A DNA stretch of 59,236 nt from Mesaphorura yosii (Eukaryota; Arthropoda; Collembola; Poduromorpha; Tullbergiidae): the NCBI GenBank assembly GCA_009869945.1, contig WIXG01000422.1, positions 1-59,236 of the forward strand, given 5' to 3'. The translations under genes were made by a program, and so were the position numbers. Of this stretch, positions 14,563 through 27,000 are shown in pieces (the first letter of the stretch is position 1; every line of letters begins with the position of its first letter). Under the pieces are notes generated by a model. The model was not told where the DNA came from. It did not search any database and saw only the letters and a list, made by a program, of their open reading frames with translations.

Positions 14563-17500
14563 AATTTCAAGACTCGAATAACCCTCCTGTTCGTCACACT
14601 GAGCCTGCTTCAGTGCGTCCCTCCTTCGGAGAGCTTCTTCCTCCCGCGATTCATGCGCAGGCAAGCCACGTCGCCCCCGCAACAACAGAAACTGAACCCT
14701 GCGTCGTCGAGGGGGCAGCACGGAGAAGCGACGCAGCAGCAGCAAGCCGCCTTCCGAGCAATTAACAATAACCCGGCCCCTCCACGCCCCCTCTCAAACT
14801 TCGGGTTCAGGCAGCAGGGAGACTCGTCGAGTAGCAACAGCAACGGCAACAATCAAAACAACTTTCAGGTGCCCGATGCTCTCTGCCTGGCCTGCGAGAA
14901 GTTTCCCTGGACCCCGGTGCAGAGCTCCGCGCCCTCGGTGGGTACCCCGAGCGTCATCGTGATTGGCGGAGGAGGGAGCGAAAATAACATTGATGAGCCG
15001 GCAAAGCCTGTAGTGGCCTCGTCTGAGTCCAAACCACAGCACTACGAAGTACAGATTCACAAAGACCGAGGCATTGGGGCGGACGGGACGACCGTAGTTA
15101 TCAACGACCTGGGCACCAACCCACTGTCTGGGGACGCGACTCAACAGCAAAACACGTTTGTTACGCCGACGGGAAGTTCGTACGGCGGCCCTTCTCCACA
15201 GGCCTACAACGGACCGAGACAGCAAACTTTATTGCAGCCGGTACCCCAGAGCCAGAACTCGGCCCAGCAGTACGGGCAACCAAACCAGGTCCAATTCGGC
15301 GGCCAAAATCAGTACGGATCGGTGGTACAGCCAACACCGACAATTCTGCAGCCGAACCCCAACTCTATAAATCAGTATGCGCCACCTCAACCATTCAAAA
15401 CGTACTCCAAAATTCCTCTCATGAATGTGGGCACGATAATTGCCGCGTCGCACAACGCCAAGCCGCACGACATTCAGCCTGGGAAGCTTGTTTACCAGGA
15501 GCATATGCAGATTTACGGGGCTCCGACCCAGCAGTCTCCTAACTACGGCCAACCACCACCGAAACCTCAAGGTCAATACACTCCTCAGCAGAATTTCCCA
15601 CAGAGCTACAAGCTCCCGATCGTCAGCAACAGGCCCAACACGGGAAGCATTTCCATGAACCACATCCCGCTTGAGAATGTTCCAAACTACGTCCCAATCA
15701 AGCCTCAAGGCCATGGGAACTATGGCGCACCTCCTCCACAGCAGGGACCGCAAATGCCAACAGGGTTCATGCAACCACCAGGCCCACCGCCGGGTTACAA
15801 TCCACCGCAGCAAGGATACGCTCCGGCACAATCGGGATACTTGCCCCCACCACCACCTCAGCATGGGTATCGCCAGCCTCGGCCGCTTCCACCGGCACCG
15901 CCACAGCAGCAGCAGTACAGGCAGTCACAGCCAGTGCCACCACCGCCTCCGCCACAACAAAGCTATCAGCCTCAGGCACCGAGGCCACAGCAAAACTATG
16001 GAAACTTTGCACCTCTGCCACCACCACAACCACCACAACCACCGCAGCAGCAGGGCTACAACCAGTTCCCGGTACAACAGGCCGCACAACCCTCGCAGCA
16101 ATTCTTCAACCAGCAGCCGCAGGACAAACCAGCCGCACCTCCACCGCCTTCGTCCGTTCCACGGCCGACGCCACCAAACAACCTGTACGGAACGCCATTC
16201 AACCCGCCCATGCCGCAGCTGGAAATGAGGCCACCACCAGAGCACTACTTCACGCCTGAAATCAAAATGATGCCTCCACTGCCACCGGAGCCGTCGCCAC
16301 CACCAGGATACCAGAGCCCGTCGCTGGAGCCGGACAACAGTTTTAACCCAACAGTCGACATCAGAATCCCAACGCAAAGCGTGCCCGTACCGCAATCCGA
16401 AGTGACGCCGCTCTCAGGGCCAAACGCCGAGTATAGCCTTCAGTCGGTTACAAACCAAGTCGTCTTCCGAGACCAGTTCGACAAGAGGCCTTCCCTCTTC
16501 CCGTCTCCGCCGACAATTCCTTTTGGTCGCCCGTCCGAGGGGACAAAGCATGGGTCGGAGTTTGTCAAGAACCCGCATCTGCAGAGTCTCGATCAAGTAC
16601 GCGGACGAGAAAAGCCTGTTCAGCCAGATGCTACCCAACAACCATCGCCTTCTCCTCAGTCCCTGCCTGCGTCAGGAGGCGGTCGCTGGGAAATCGTGCC
16701 CGCCACGCAGTACGACATCACGCACCTCTTCAACAAGAACAAAGGAAAGTCCGTCGACCAGCAGCAGACGCGCAAGCGACCACTGCCAATTCCCGTGCCG
16801 GTTCCAATCTCAGAATCGCACGTGGCCAATTCGCAGAATCCTGTCTTTGTCGTAGGTCCACACCGTCCGGGGGCGGGTCAGCCGGAAGATCAGCGGCAGG
16901 AGGGCCAAGGCAACACTGGCATTCGGTATCAACCCGTGCAGCTTGAGACTACGATTTACACGACAACAGGACCAGCTCCGAATCAGAATGGTCAATCACA
17001 GCAGCAGCAGCAACAACAATACGGCGGTCACCAAGCACAATTCGACCCGCTTCCGCCTGCAGTGGTTCGCGCTCTGTACAACTCGCAAAGGACCTCGTTT
17101 TTGACCCATCAGCATTTGACTCCGGAACAGAACAGAGACCACAACAGTCCCATTTTCGTCAACAGCGTGACGGTCTCCGAGTCCCCGCCAGAGGAGACGA
17201 GAAGCTCGGCGAGCCATGTCGATCCGAGCAAGTTGGCCTCCGTGCAGCAAATCATCGATTCGCCGGTGCGTTACGGGCACGGCCATGGCCACAGCCACAA
17301 CGCACAAGGTCAACACATTGACCAAGATCAGACGGTTGTAAACTGCCAAAACAGTCCGCAGTGGGTGATCCCGAACGCTGCTGGCAGACAGCCAGCATAC
17401 GTTAGACAGCCAATTACGGAGTCCAACGCACAGCAGCAGCAACTTGAACAGCAGCCAAGTAAGCCATATGTGTACTATTACCCATCACCAATGTCATCAG

Positions 17501-20066
17501 TGTACTGGGTCGAGAAACCAGCATCAGGTGCATCCAACCAACAGCAACACCAGCAGCAGCAGCCGAGCCAGCAGGATTACGGGCATCGCGTGCCTGTGAC
17601 GACCATTATCCAGCCGCAGTACGGGTCCGAGTTGGAAGCCAATGAAGCGGCTCAGCAAACAAAGCCATCGTACGTAAAGTTGTCGACGGTTGTTTCATCC
17701 TCTTCGGAAGGCGAGAACAACGTGGACAACAATTCGATTGCGGCGGATGCAGCGGGCTACGAGAATTACTCGAGCCAGCGCCAGCCGAGTCAGGAGCGGA
17801 GCAAGGAGCAGAGTGGGAGCGAGAAGAATGGGCATGGCAATGGCAAACAGGTGGTAGAGGACGACGAGTCAGACGAGTCGTCTTCAATTATCCAACAAGT
17901 GTCCACTCAGGCTCCGTATGACATTCTGGCATTCGCGAAGGAACCCGTCTACGGTTCACAAAGCATAGGTGAGGGAAACACGAATGGCTGGAATTCTGAC
18001 GCTGAGGAATTTGAGTTCGAAACTTTTCATGCTTTCAAAGTAGCAATAAATTTGGTCTCACGTTTTTTGCCACAGAACTTTTTCCCAGACATCTTTTGCC
18101 ACAGAACTTTTTCCCAGACGTCTTTTGCCACAGAACTTTTTCCCAGACGTCTTTTGCCACAATCGTTCTTACACAATGACCGAATTCCATAATATACTTT
18201 TTGCCACAAGTGTCGGGCACTCACTTTATCATTTTCCAAAGAATACATAAAAAATTATATGAACTTGATAATACTTAACATTCATAGACAAAACGCGTAG
18301 ACAATCAGTCATGCTGGGCATCCTTTTTGAGGGTTTAACAATCAAAATACCTCCATATGTGCACTTAATTTAAGAATTGTGGGAAAAGGATTATGGCAAT
18401 GAGACATTGTGGCAAGAAGTATTTTTGAGGGGAAAAATTGTGGTGAAGTGTATTGAGGAAAAAGGTATTCTGGAAAACGACGGTAGACGATAAATTTTAC
18501 ACGGAACCGTATGATGAATCGGGAGCCTGCTGTGCCTTAATTAACTATGCCTAAACTTTGCCCTGCGTATTTTCAGACGACGTGGTCGACGCAGATGGTT
18601 ACGAACAAAGTTCGACGGGCTCAGTCACGTCGGAGTACACCTCGACGCCCGAGTACGGCGACGACGACGAGGCCAGCTCGAGGACGGAGGTGCGACCAAG
18701 CATTTCGTACAACAGCTTCTCGTCGCATCTGGCCCCGAAGCAGCAGCAGGAGCAGAGCAGCACGATGTCCCCGTTCTACTTCATTCACAACCATCGGCAG
18801 GTGCAAAATTCGGATAAAATGAAGACGCCAAAGTATGTTGCTGGAGATGACAACTCTTACCGCGTGGTTTACGATACCAAAGTGGGAGCGCAGAGCCACA
18901 ATTACGAAGTTGTAGGACCAACCACTCTTGCAGAGTGTTTTACGACTCCGGAACCAACAACAGTCATTACGACGACAGACACCGCAGCCTCCACAGATGT
19001 TTATGCAGCAGGAACGTCGACCACTGGATCCGTTGATGATTACACAAATTACGACATCATTAGCACGACTTTCAGCCCGTACCGCGTCAACACACAAAAC
19101 AGAATTCGACTGCACTCAAGTACGTTACATCTTCCTCTTGACTCTTGAGTAAAGTATTTCAATCTTGAGATGCGTCTTTGCCTGATTACTGTCGACGTTA
19201 AGGAGCTAATAAATGTTCAAACGTCAAAAGTTGAACCCGATTAGAAGTGCCAACCGCTGGCGCTGGCCTTTACCCGCTAGCTAGAAAGAAGTAGAAGAAA
19301 TGCTTTGTAGTCGCGGTGTTTTTCCGCCGCTGTTGCTGCTTTACTGATGACTTGTTGTGTAGCAGGTTCGCGATTCCCATCGGGACGCCCATCACCGACC
19401 ACTCCAGTTCCCCTGTCAGAAACAACTGCGTTGGATCATGACACGAGCCCAGGCTCCGCGTCTGTACACGTACCAATTTATCGACCGGCCGTAACATTTC
19501 AAGGAGAATCGCTCCTGGCCTCCTCGACGGAGCGCTCAGAGTCCATCGCTGACGGAAAGGACGAGCAGCCACCGAGCCCACCATTCAATCGGATTTCCAG
19601 CACATCCAGAAAAGTGCCGGCCTTCACTCCTTCAAAACGAATTCCAAACCAAGTCGAGCGCGAGCGCGAGCGCGAGCGTGAGCCGATCATAGTTGAGTCA
19701 GTTCCAGTGCTCAGCGCTCAAGGCTCAGACCAGCAAGCTCACAACGCGTTGAGTTCGAGTGGTTCCACGTCCACAACCACTCCGTCGAGTTCATCGAATA
19801 TGACTACCAAGATTGTAAAGACTGTTCGTGTGCGGCAGCGAATGCGAGCGGGAAGCCCGTTTGGAGGCTCCGGAGTGTTTCGGACAAGACTGGCAGCAGC
19901 AACAGGTCAAGGAATGCCTTCCAGAATCAAAGTCGTTCAGCGACCTGCGTCTCAAGACTACGTGAAAACCTTCCCCGAGTATGCGGCGCCGGAAGGAGAC
20001 ATGCTGCCCGACGAGGAACAGACGGAAGTCAAGAACGCTCTCATTGAAATCAAGAAAGTTAAATAG
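14563..20066 (+). CDS. large Pro/Gln-rich disordered secreted protein, 5' exon missing
   Basis: Three exons are supported: 14563-17968, 18577-19119 and 19366-20066, joined by GT-AG introns that all split codons in phase 1. Together they give about 1,549 residues ending in TAG. The first exon opens at a strong acceptor (pyrimidine tract then cag) and in frame encodes a basic N-region, a Leu/Val/Thr-rich core and a Pro/Ser cleavage region, so a signal peptide starts here or in an upstream exon. The body is low complexity. It is rich in Pro, Gln, Tyr, Gly and Ser, with poly-Pro and poly-Gln runs, YGAPPPQQ-like segments, a His/Gly patch and an Arg-Glu repeat. Cysteine is rare, with one C-x2-C pair near 14,884. 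No catalytic domain is visible. Composition resembles structural extracellular proteins (cuticle, chorion or mucin type), but I do not recognise the family. It converges on TBC1D19. Confidence 0.85.
18065..18161 (+). repeat. 29-bp minisatellite in an intron
   Basis: Three full tandem copies plus a partial fourth of a 29-bp unit beginning TTTTGCCACAG start at 18065, 18094, 18123 and 18152 with almost no divergence. A further isolated copy of the first ten bases lies near 18197. It begins about 95 bp after the donor at 17968/17969. The period is not a multiple of three, but the exon frame happens to stay open through it if the intron is retained. Confidence 0.9.
19656..19681 (+). repeat. GAGCGC hexamer repeat in coding exon
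   Basis: Tandem GAGCGC hexamers encode an alternating Arg-Glu run in the last exon of the Pro/Gln-rich gene. Hexamer length keeps the frame, so copy number may vary between alleles. Confidence 0.85.
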
Positions 20067-20276
20067 AAATTGATAATTATAAAATCTAGCGTAAGAGAAT
20101 CCACTCAAGAAGTGTCCAAGAGGGGTTTTGCACCAGTTTGTTATAACTTTGTTCGAGCACCAGTTTTCATTTGCACTCAACGGCGAGGTGTGGTGACGTT
20201 GGACGTTAGAGTACAACTCTGGAATTGCATTGTTCGTGACTTCCCACTAATTTATTTATTCATAGCACGACGTCAT

Positions 20277-20282
20277 AATAAA
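20277..20282 (+). terminator. AATAAA polyadenylation signal
   Basis: Canonical AATAAA 211 bp after the stop codon of the Pro/Gln-rich gene. Another AATAAA follows about 400 bp further on. Confidence 0.5.
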
Positions 20283-20724
20283 TATGAGGAAGAGCACACG
20301 GTTTAACTGTTTGGCTTTAACTAGATCTTAAGAAAGCACATTTTTAACTTTATTGTTAACATATTTTAGTGTTTGCATGAACTTGTTTTTATTGATGTAC
20401 TGAATAATAGATTTATTAGCCCACGCTCACAGCCGCTGAACAAATTAAAGTGCACGCACGGTAGCAATTTGAATGAATTTTGAAGCTATATTTTTGTTTG
20501 GCAAAGTTTCTCTTGTTCATATTTTGCCATAATTCATGATGTGCTTACGTCTGCCTATTTTGCATACATTCTTTTGCGTACACTTTAATATTAAATGCAT
20601 TTTAGCTGATTGACATCACCAAACAAAGCAGTAATCAGTAATCAGTACTCAAGTGTTTCTTAGTAATTTGTTTGTATCAAAGGAAATAAATCGGATATTT
20701 AAATTGAAATGCGAGCGCTGTGAT

Positions 20725-20730
20725 TTTATT
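20725..20730 (-). terminator. AATAAA polyadenylation signal for TBC1D19
   Basis: TTTATT on the plus strand (AATAAA on the minus strand), about 310 bp past the TBC1D19 stop codon. Confidence 0.4.
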
Positions 20731-21040
20731 CGAGTTTTGGCGTCGGTTTCGAAGTTGTGAATCGGTGCGTTAATTCTACTGATTTAAGTATCGGGGGAAA
20801 ATAATAAATTACAGGACACAAACAAATACGCGATTACAATATGCGCATTACATTTACGCGTACGTGAAGAAACTAGAAATTGGCTAATTGGACTGGAAAA
20901 TGGGCCAATATCAATTGCGCGGTTCGATACAAATAACACGGTTCGGTAGACCTGACCTTCCTCCAGCGTGATGCAGCGGCAGTAGCATGGAAAGAATTCC
21001 ACAACAATAGGCCACATAAATCAGTTCGTATGAACCAAAT

Positions 21041-24000
21041 TTAGAAAGTCTCTTTGTAGAGCACCAACTGCAAGACGGGGAGCACGGCGACTGATGACAA
21101 GTCTGCGAGCACGGCCTGAAACCAAATACGGGCATTAGAGCAGCGTATACAAACTGTATAAATCATTCTGATTAGGGCACACGGAACCGAGTCAGGCCAG
21201 GCGGCGAGTGACTTGAATATACATTAGAGAATTGTGCGGCTCACTCGGGCTGGCTCCGCGAACGCTTTGGAGTACGTAAAAATACAAAACTTTCGCTTTA
21301 GCTTCTGAAGAAGGCAAGAAACTATCGGTAATTGCGAATAGAAAAGAGTGTGCCAGAATTACACAAGTACCACGCCATTATCGGCTTGTCAATGTCTCTG
21401 CGAATGGCGAATTGGTGTCCAAATGTGGTCTGCACAAGGCAACGGCAAAATCGTTCAAAGAAGCTTATGCGAGAGTGAAACAAGAGGGTGATATATTTAC
21501 TTGCGCTAGCTAACCAGTAAATATGTGTACAATCGAAGAGTGTCGCCATGCTCCGCTCTGCAGTTTTCTCTTGCAAAGCCTTAGCCTGGTCCAACTTTCG
21601 CCTGGCCAAATTTTTCCTTGTTCATGTCCACAACGACTTTCACAGTTGATCGTGAAATGTAGTCGAAAGAGTTAACAAGGCAGTAAATAAATTTGCAAAT
21701 CCGGAAGGATCGCGGACATTTTTATATTTACAAGCTTGCAACCTGCTAACGCTAATATTACAACTTATTTTAGACAACAAGACGAGAAAATTCCCTCCAC
21801 TAAATTGACATGGAACACATTGCTAATTTACACGAGGTTAAAAAAAAGAATGGATGAATTCGTTTTGAAATACACACGGTTTTTGCAACGTGACACGAAT
21901 TTCCTGGAATCAGTAAATTCAATTGTCAGAAACATAACAAAGGCTTGTTACTTGTAAACTTTGTAATTCACTTAAACTTGAGAAAAAGTATGAGCACTAA
22001 ACTTGGAGTGAATGCGATTCGACAAAATCTCCTTAACATGGCACATGGTCTGAAACAAAGGACTCACAAGATTTGAAAGCTTTTCCCGGAAACTTTACTT
22101 TAAATGTCGCATCCGGTTTTAAAGACGATTTAAAATGTACAACCTTGGTGAAGGCGTTGGCCAAAGGGCGCTGCTGAAGTTCACACTTGTATGAGCTACA
22201 TTCACGTGGAAGCAAGGACAGAAGAAGTATTTGAGGGTACTTCCTCTTTAGTAAATGGTTGATGCCTTTCATTAATCTATGAAAGAAAGCTACTCACATC
22301 GACTGTTTGTGGCTGTTGTGCTCGAATCAGATTTTCCTTTCGTATGCTCAGGATTCCCAGAGCGAAGAAAGAGAGCAATTGTATGGAGTTGTAGCCCAGA
22401 ATTAAATCCCACAGTTGAAGTACTTGCTCGGCGGGTAAGTATCCGCTGAATCCTTTCATCAGCCATTTGAAGACCACGCGGAGACTGAAGAAGGAAGGAA
22501 TTAAGCATTTAGTACTATTGGCGGGTAAACAATATGCAAGAGCTATGCTGGCAAGACGATGAGCAATTAGCCAAAAAATTAAGCAAAAGCGAACTCATTC
22601 ATTCAAGCAAGTTCTAAAATTAAATTCACTGGAGGAATTCTTTTGTTGAACCACCCGAGTGACCGAACTGTTACACGTTTCAACAGGAAATATTTTAACT
22701 TATTTAAGAGGTTTCTTCCTTCTCATATTCTCATTTAAATAATTAAACGAATTACGATTGAGCTGGAATGCAAGCGCGTGGGAGTAAGAGTAAACAATCT
22801 CCGGTGTCGGGCTGCAACTTAGCATATGAGGTAATATTTAGTGGTAGTAATATTTCATACTTTTGTCGTAGTGGGACGCAAATCGCATTTGAATTTAAAT
22901 TCCAGGAAAGGAACTGTTGTGCGTTTAAATGCAGCACAGTGAGCAAAAAGAAAAATTTAGAAAATGCCGTAGCAATTTTCCCACAGAGAATCTGCTGTAA
23001 ATGCAGTTCTCAGGTCGAATGAAAGAGGATAGTCCGGATAAGGAACTAGCCGCATTATTAAAGCATGAAGAAAGCACAGCTGAAGATGAAATAAACCAGC
23101 CCAATTGTAGCTTCTAGACTTCGACTTTTCTCAAAACTTTCCACTGCTTTACTGTAAGCGTCTGCATTGGCTGCTGATGCTTGTGCTTGTGCTCATACAA
23201 TTCGGTCGTATTTTTCTTTTATTTTCTCAAGAGAATAAAATATCGCTCTGCTCTTCAGTTTGTACATCTTTTTCCACTGCGCTTGACGAAAGAGGGTATG
23301 GCAGGAATGGATGACATCGCAGCACTTTGCCATTACGCAACAGCAACACGCAACGCAACAACTCTCAAATAAGCAGAATATAAGCTGAAGATTTTCTCTC
23401 TTTTAAAGTTATATTGAGATTGCTTCTTCTTTTCTTCGTCCGCCGTCTCTTCGTCAAGTGCTCTTTAGCGTGGAATGCGAGGAGCTTTCGCAATAAAAAA
23501 GAAATTGTGTCTGTCTGCAAATTTTGTTTGGTCTCCGAAGGAAATTATCACGCCGGCCGGGCCGGACTCAAGTTCCCTGATTTTCTGCGATTGCTTTAAT
23601 GTAAGGTTTAGTCGACTGCAAAAACGCATGACACGGACTCTGCTCTGAATGAAATTAGAAAATCGTACACGTCACTCGTAGACGTTGACTTTGGTCAGGA
23701 ACACGGACACGGATAGATTCAATTTGAATGCAAAGTTGGTAGTCAGAGTCAGAGACGACGTAGTTGGTTGTAAAAGCACGCTTAAATTTAAATTAAGGAG
23801 TAGACATCAATGCATTGTAGATTCGTGGCTGTGGCAGGAAGCTGACGCGGCGGCGTCCGATGAGCCTTGAGGTCCCAGTGCAATCTGGCCTGAATTTGCA
23901 AATGTGGGCTTGAGTACAAATTGAAAGTCAATATTATTCATGTGCTCGTGCTCATCTAAATATGAAAGACGCTATGAATATAAATAACAATATTCAAAAT

Positions 24001-27000
24001 AGAGAAAGCCACACTTTTGTTTGTGGTTTCCAGATTGAGATTAAATGATGTTACCGTAACTGACGTCTGTGAGCTGAGCCGCAGCGAAGCACATTTTTAT
24101 TTAGTGGCTAAACAGAGAGCTTCGACTTCGACCAATTCTTTCGCCAGATAAATGGAAATTGTTATTAGTAATAGAAATCACGAGCGAGGTTGCTGTCGCT
24201 GCCTGCCACTACCGCCAAGATAAAGTGAGTTCGAGCAAAGTGCAATGCACGGAAAGAAAAGCGAAGCTGCGCACGCGTACACGCTAATTATTTCCTTGCT
24301 CAAATGTGCGAAAACGAAAGGCGAAAACGGAGAAGCGAACTAGTAGAAAAAAGAACATACGGCGAGATTCTGAGTCCACGAAAATGGAACCAAAGTTGTG
24401 TTTCGTGTCGATGCAAAAGTTTCTCAAAGAGAATACAAAGAGCTACGATTCCATTCTCGTGCGAAGAAATTTCATGAAGTCGGTACCAGTAGCGAGTGTA
24501 CATACTTTTGAATGTAAAGTACAGACTCTCGGGTTCATCGAACAGATAACAGATCGGAGCAACTGCGAGCAGAGAGAAGAAATTGGCGATGAGAGGTGGA
24601 TGGAAAGTTGGACGGGAGTGGGGATCATTATTATGTGGGGCCTCAACTCTCAAATGTAATTATGCCCGACAATTGCGGAGTGCATTCATTCCCAAATCAG
24701 CGCCGTTCGGTGCAGTAAAATCTTCAAAGAATTGCGACAGCTTCCTTCATTTCCAATTGATGCACTGCGGGCAGAGTGCAAACTGCAAAATAACTGAGAA
24801 TTTCACTGCATTTTACGTATTCATAAAGTACATCGCACTTTCTTCCTTTTCTTTTTTGACCCGGTAATTGTGTCTCAAAACGTCGCAGTTACTTAGAAAG
24901 CTTCAAGACCTCGAGTTTCTTCATTCAAGTGTAACCGACAACGAACTTTTATCAATCGAACTGGAAGCGAGAAAAGATCCTTCCAGAAGTATTCATTTAA
25001 ATGAAAAAGTTGAGATTTGTTCGCCATTCTAATTATATTCCTTTCGCTTGTTAGCAGTTTGCTCCCTCGCCCACCAGGGCATTCACTTCAATTCACTGCT
25101 GACGCGGAAAATATGGTGTGCAAAATTTGATTTTATGCCTTGCTTATTGCTTGCAGAATTCTTAGCCAGCATCATATCTGTGGGCTCACGCAGTATTTCC
25201 TTACCGTACATGGTGAATCCGTGGAAGGGAATGATCCCATTTGGAGGGTAAATGACGGATCCCTCAGTCAGCCTGCCTTTGTTTCTCTTGATGCTGGCTG
25301 TGAGCGGATTTTTGCTGCTCCTCTCAAACAGGTCAAGAAGAGACACGTCTCTGCTGAAGCACAGCAGCACTTTGTACAACGAGTCCTCAAACACAAAGTA
25401 CTGGTCATCATTCGCCGCTGTGAGCTGGACGTCCTGTAAACATAAAAACACGCTGCATTCGGCAATAATCATAACAAAAGCTTAGAAATTGACTGATAAA
25501 AATGCTGCGCCTTTCCCACAAGCGTGGCGAGCATTCCTGAAGTCGAACGAAAGTCAGCCATAAATTTCGGTTATGGAACCGCCGTTTCGCCTCAAACTTT
25601 CCTTCTCCTATGTTTGCCCTGTGTCCTAATTTTTTCGCTGGCAGCGAGGAAATGAGAAACATAATTTTGTCCTTTCTATGCGGAGCACATTTAATGGCTG
25701 TCAATTGCGATCACAGGCTGGCTTATTCATGTGTAAGTTGAGAAGGTTGAAACTGGGTTCAATATTCGCTGAACCGGATTCTGCCGTTACATATTTTAAT
25801 ATAAATTGGGTTCGCTGTGGTTCGCCACCGCGTAAAATAGGCCTTGAGTCGTTGCACGACGTTGCGTGATACAAAATAAAAGTAATCCATGTCGAACGTT
25901 CACACATTAAGCACGAATGCTCTGCAAGCATTCGATCTACGTACTGTGAATCTCCACACAACTAGTTTAATGGTTCGGCACGTCCCACTAAATCTCCTTG
26001 CTCTAAATCCTAAAACCCGAGCTACAGCGTAGCCCGTAACCACGGTGAACAAAGAAAGATTTAACCTAGATCAAAATCCTCAGTTTGGCATTCGAATTCG
26101 AATTAAAAATTGACGTAAATGTATTGTGCGAAATGTGCAGCTCAATTCTACATATCACAACTGTCGTCATCCTCGAGTGGATGCTGATTTTGATGTGTTG
26201 ATGTTCAATAACCTTGTTGGTGCGTACGTTTCACTTCACTCTCATGTGATATTTATATCTCCCCTGAATTATCAGGTCCATATCGCATTGGCATCGGCAC
26301 TCGAAACTTTTCCAATTAAAAAAAAACATTTTCAAAATGCCCACGAAATTGTCAAATTCAGGCAACAAACAGCAAATTGAGGCAAGTGTTTTCTCATGAG
26401 ATACTGCTTGCATACCAGACAGAAAACTTGTGAACGCTGAATTCGGATGGACAGCTCACGGAGTGTAAAATGAATAAAGTTTGCAATGTGTTTACAAAAA
26501 AACAGAAGCCATGCCATTTAACAGCAAGAAATCTTGAAATGTGAATGATTCGGTTGCAATTTCGACCAAAGTTTATTGCCACACGTGGAGTGCCTTGCCC
26601 GCACAATTGAATTTGAAATTCCGGCGTCGTTGAGAAAGCGAGCGCGATTTTATGGGGCAAGAAACTTGAAAGTGCCCGTCCGCGTTGCACTCGTATTTGG
26701 AACGCAGGTGTCGGTGCTGTGCATGACAAAACGGACAAGGCAAAGCATGACTGGCATGCATGATTGATAGCACAATGAAGCTATTTAATTCGATTTCACG
26801 CATGGATCCGTATATAAAGACTGCTCGGGCTGGAAAAGATACGGGATTATTGTTTCCTGGAATCTCGCTTGCGCACGATTACGATTACATTTCAGAAGTA
26901 CAAATTCGTGAATCTAAAGGTAAATCAACTTCTAGCAAAATATTTACAGAAAACACTTACGTATGAAGCATTCTCAAATATTTGCAGATGTCCCGCAACA

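Larger units (their letters stand above)
20067..21040. other. 3' UTRs of two convergent genes
   Basis: The stretch lies between the stop of the Pro/Gln-rich gene (+) and the stop of TBC1D19 (-). It is A+T-rich, holds polyadenylation signals for both strands and has no coding exon that I can see. The two 3' UTRs may be separated by only a few hundred bases. Confidence 0.6.

Noticed and set aside
14794..17442. Several long ORFs antisense or in other frames across the Pro/Gln-rich exon
   Set aside because: Low-complexity, G+C-rich coding sequence leaves other frames open by composition. They show only Trp/Arg- or Val/Ala-rich translations with no domains.
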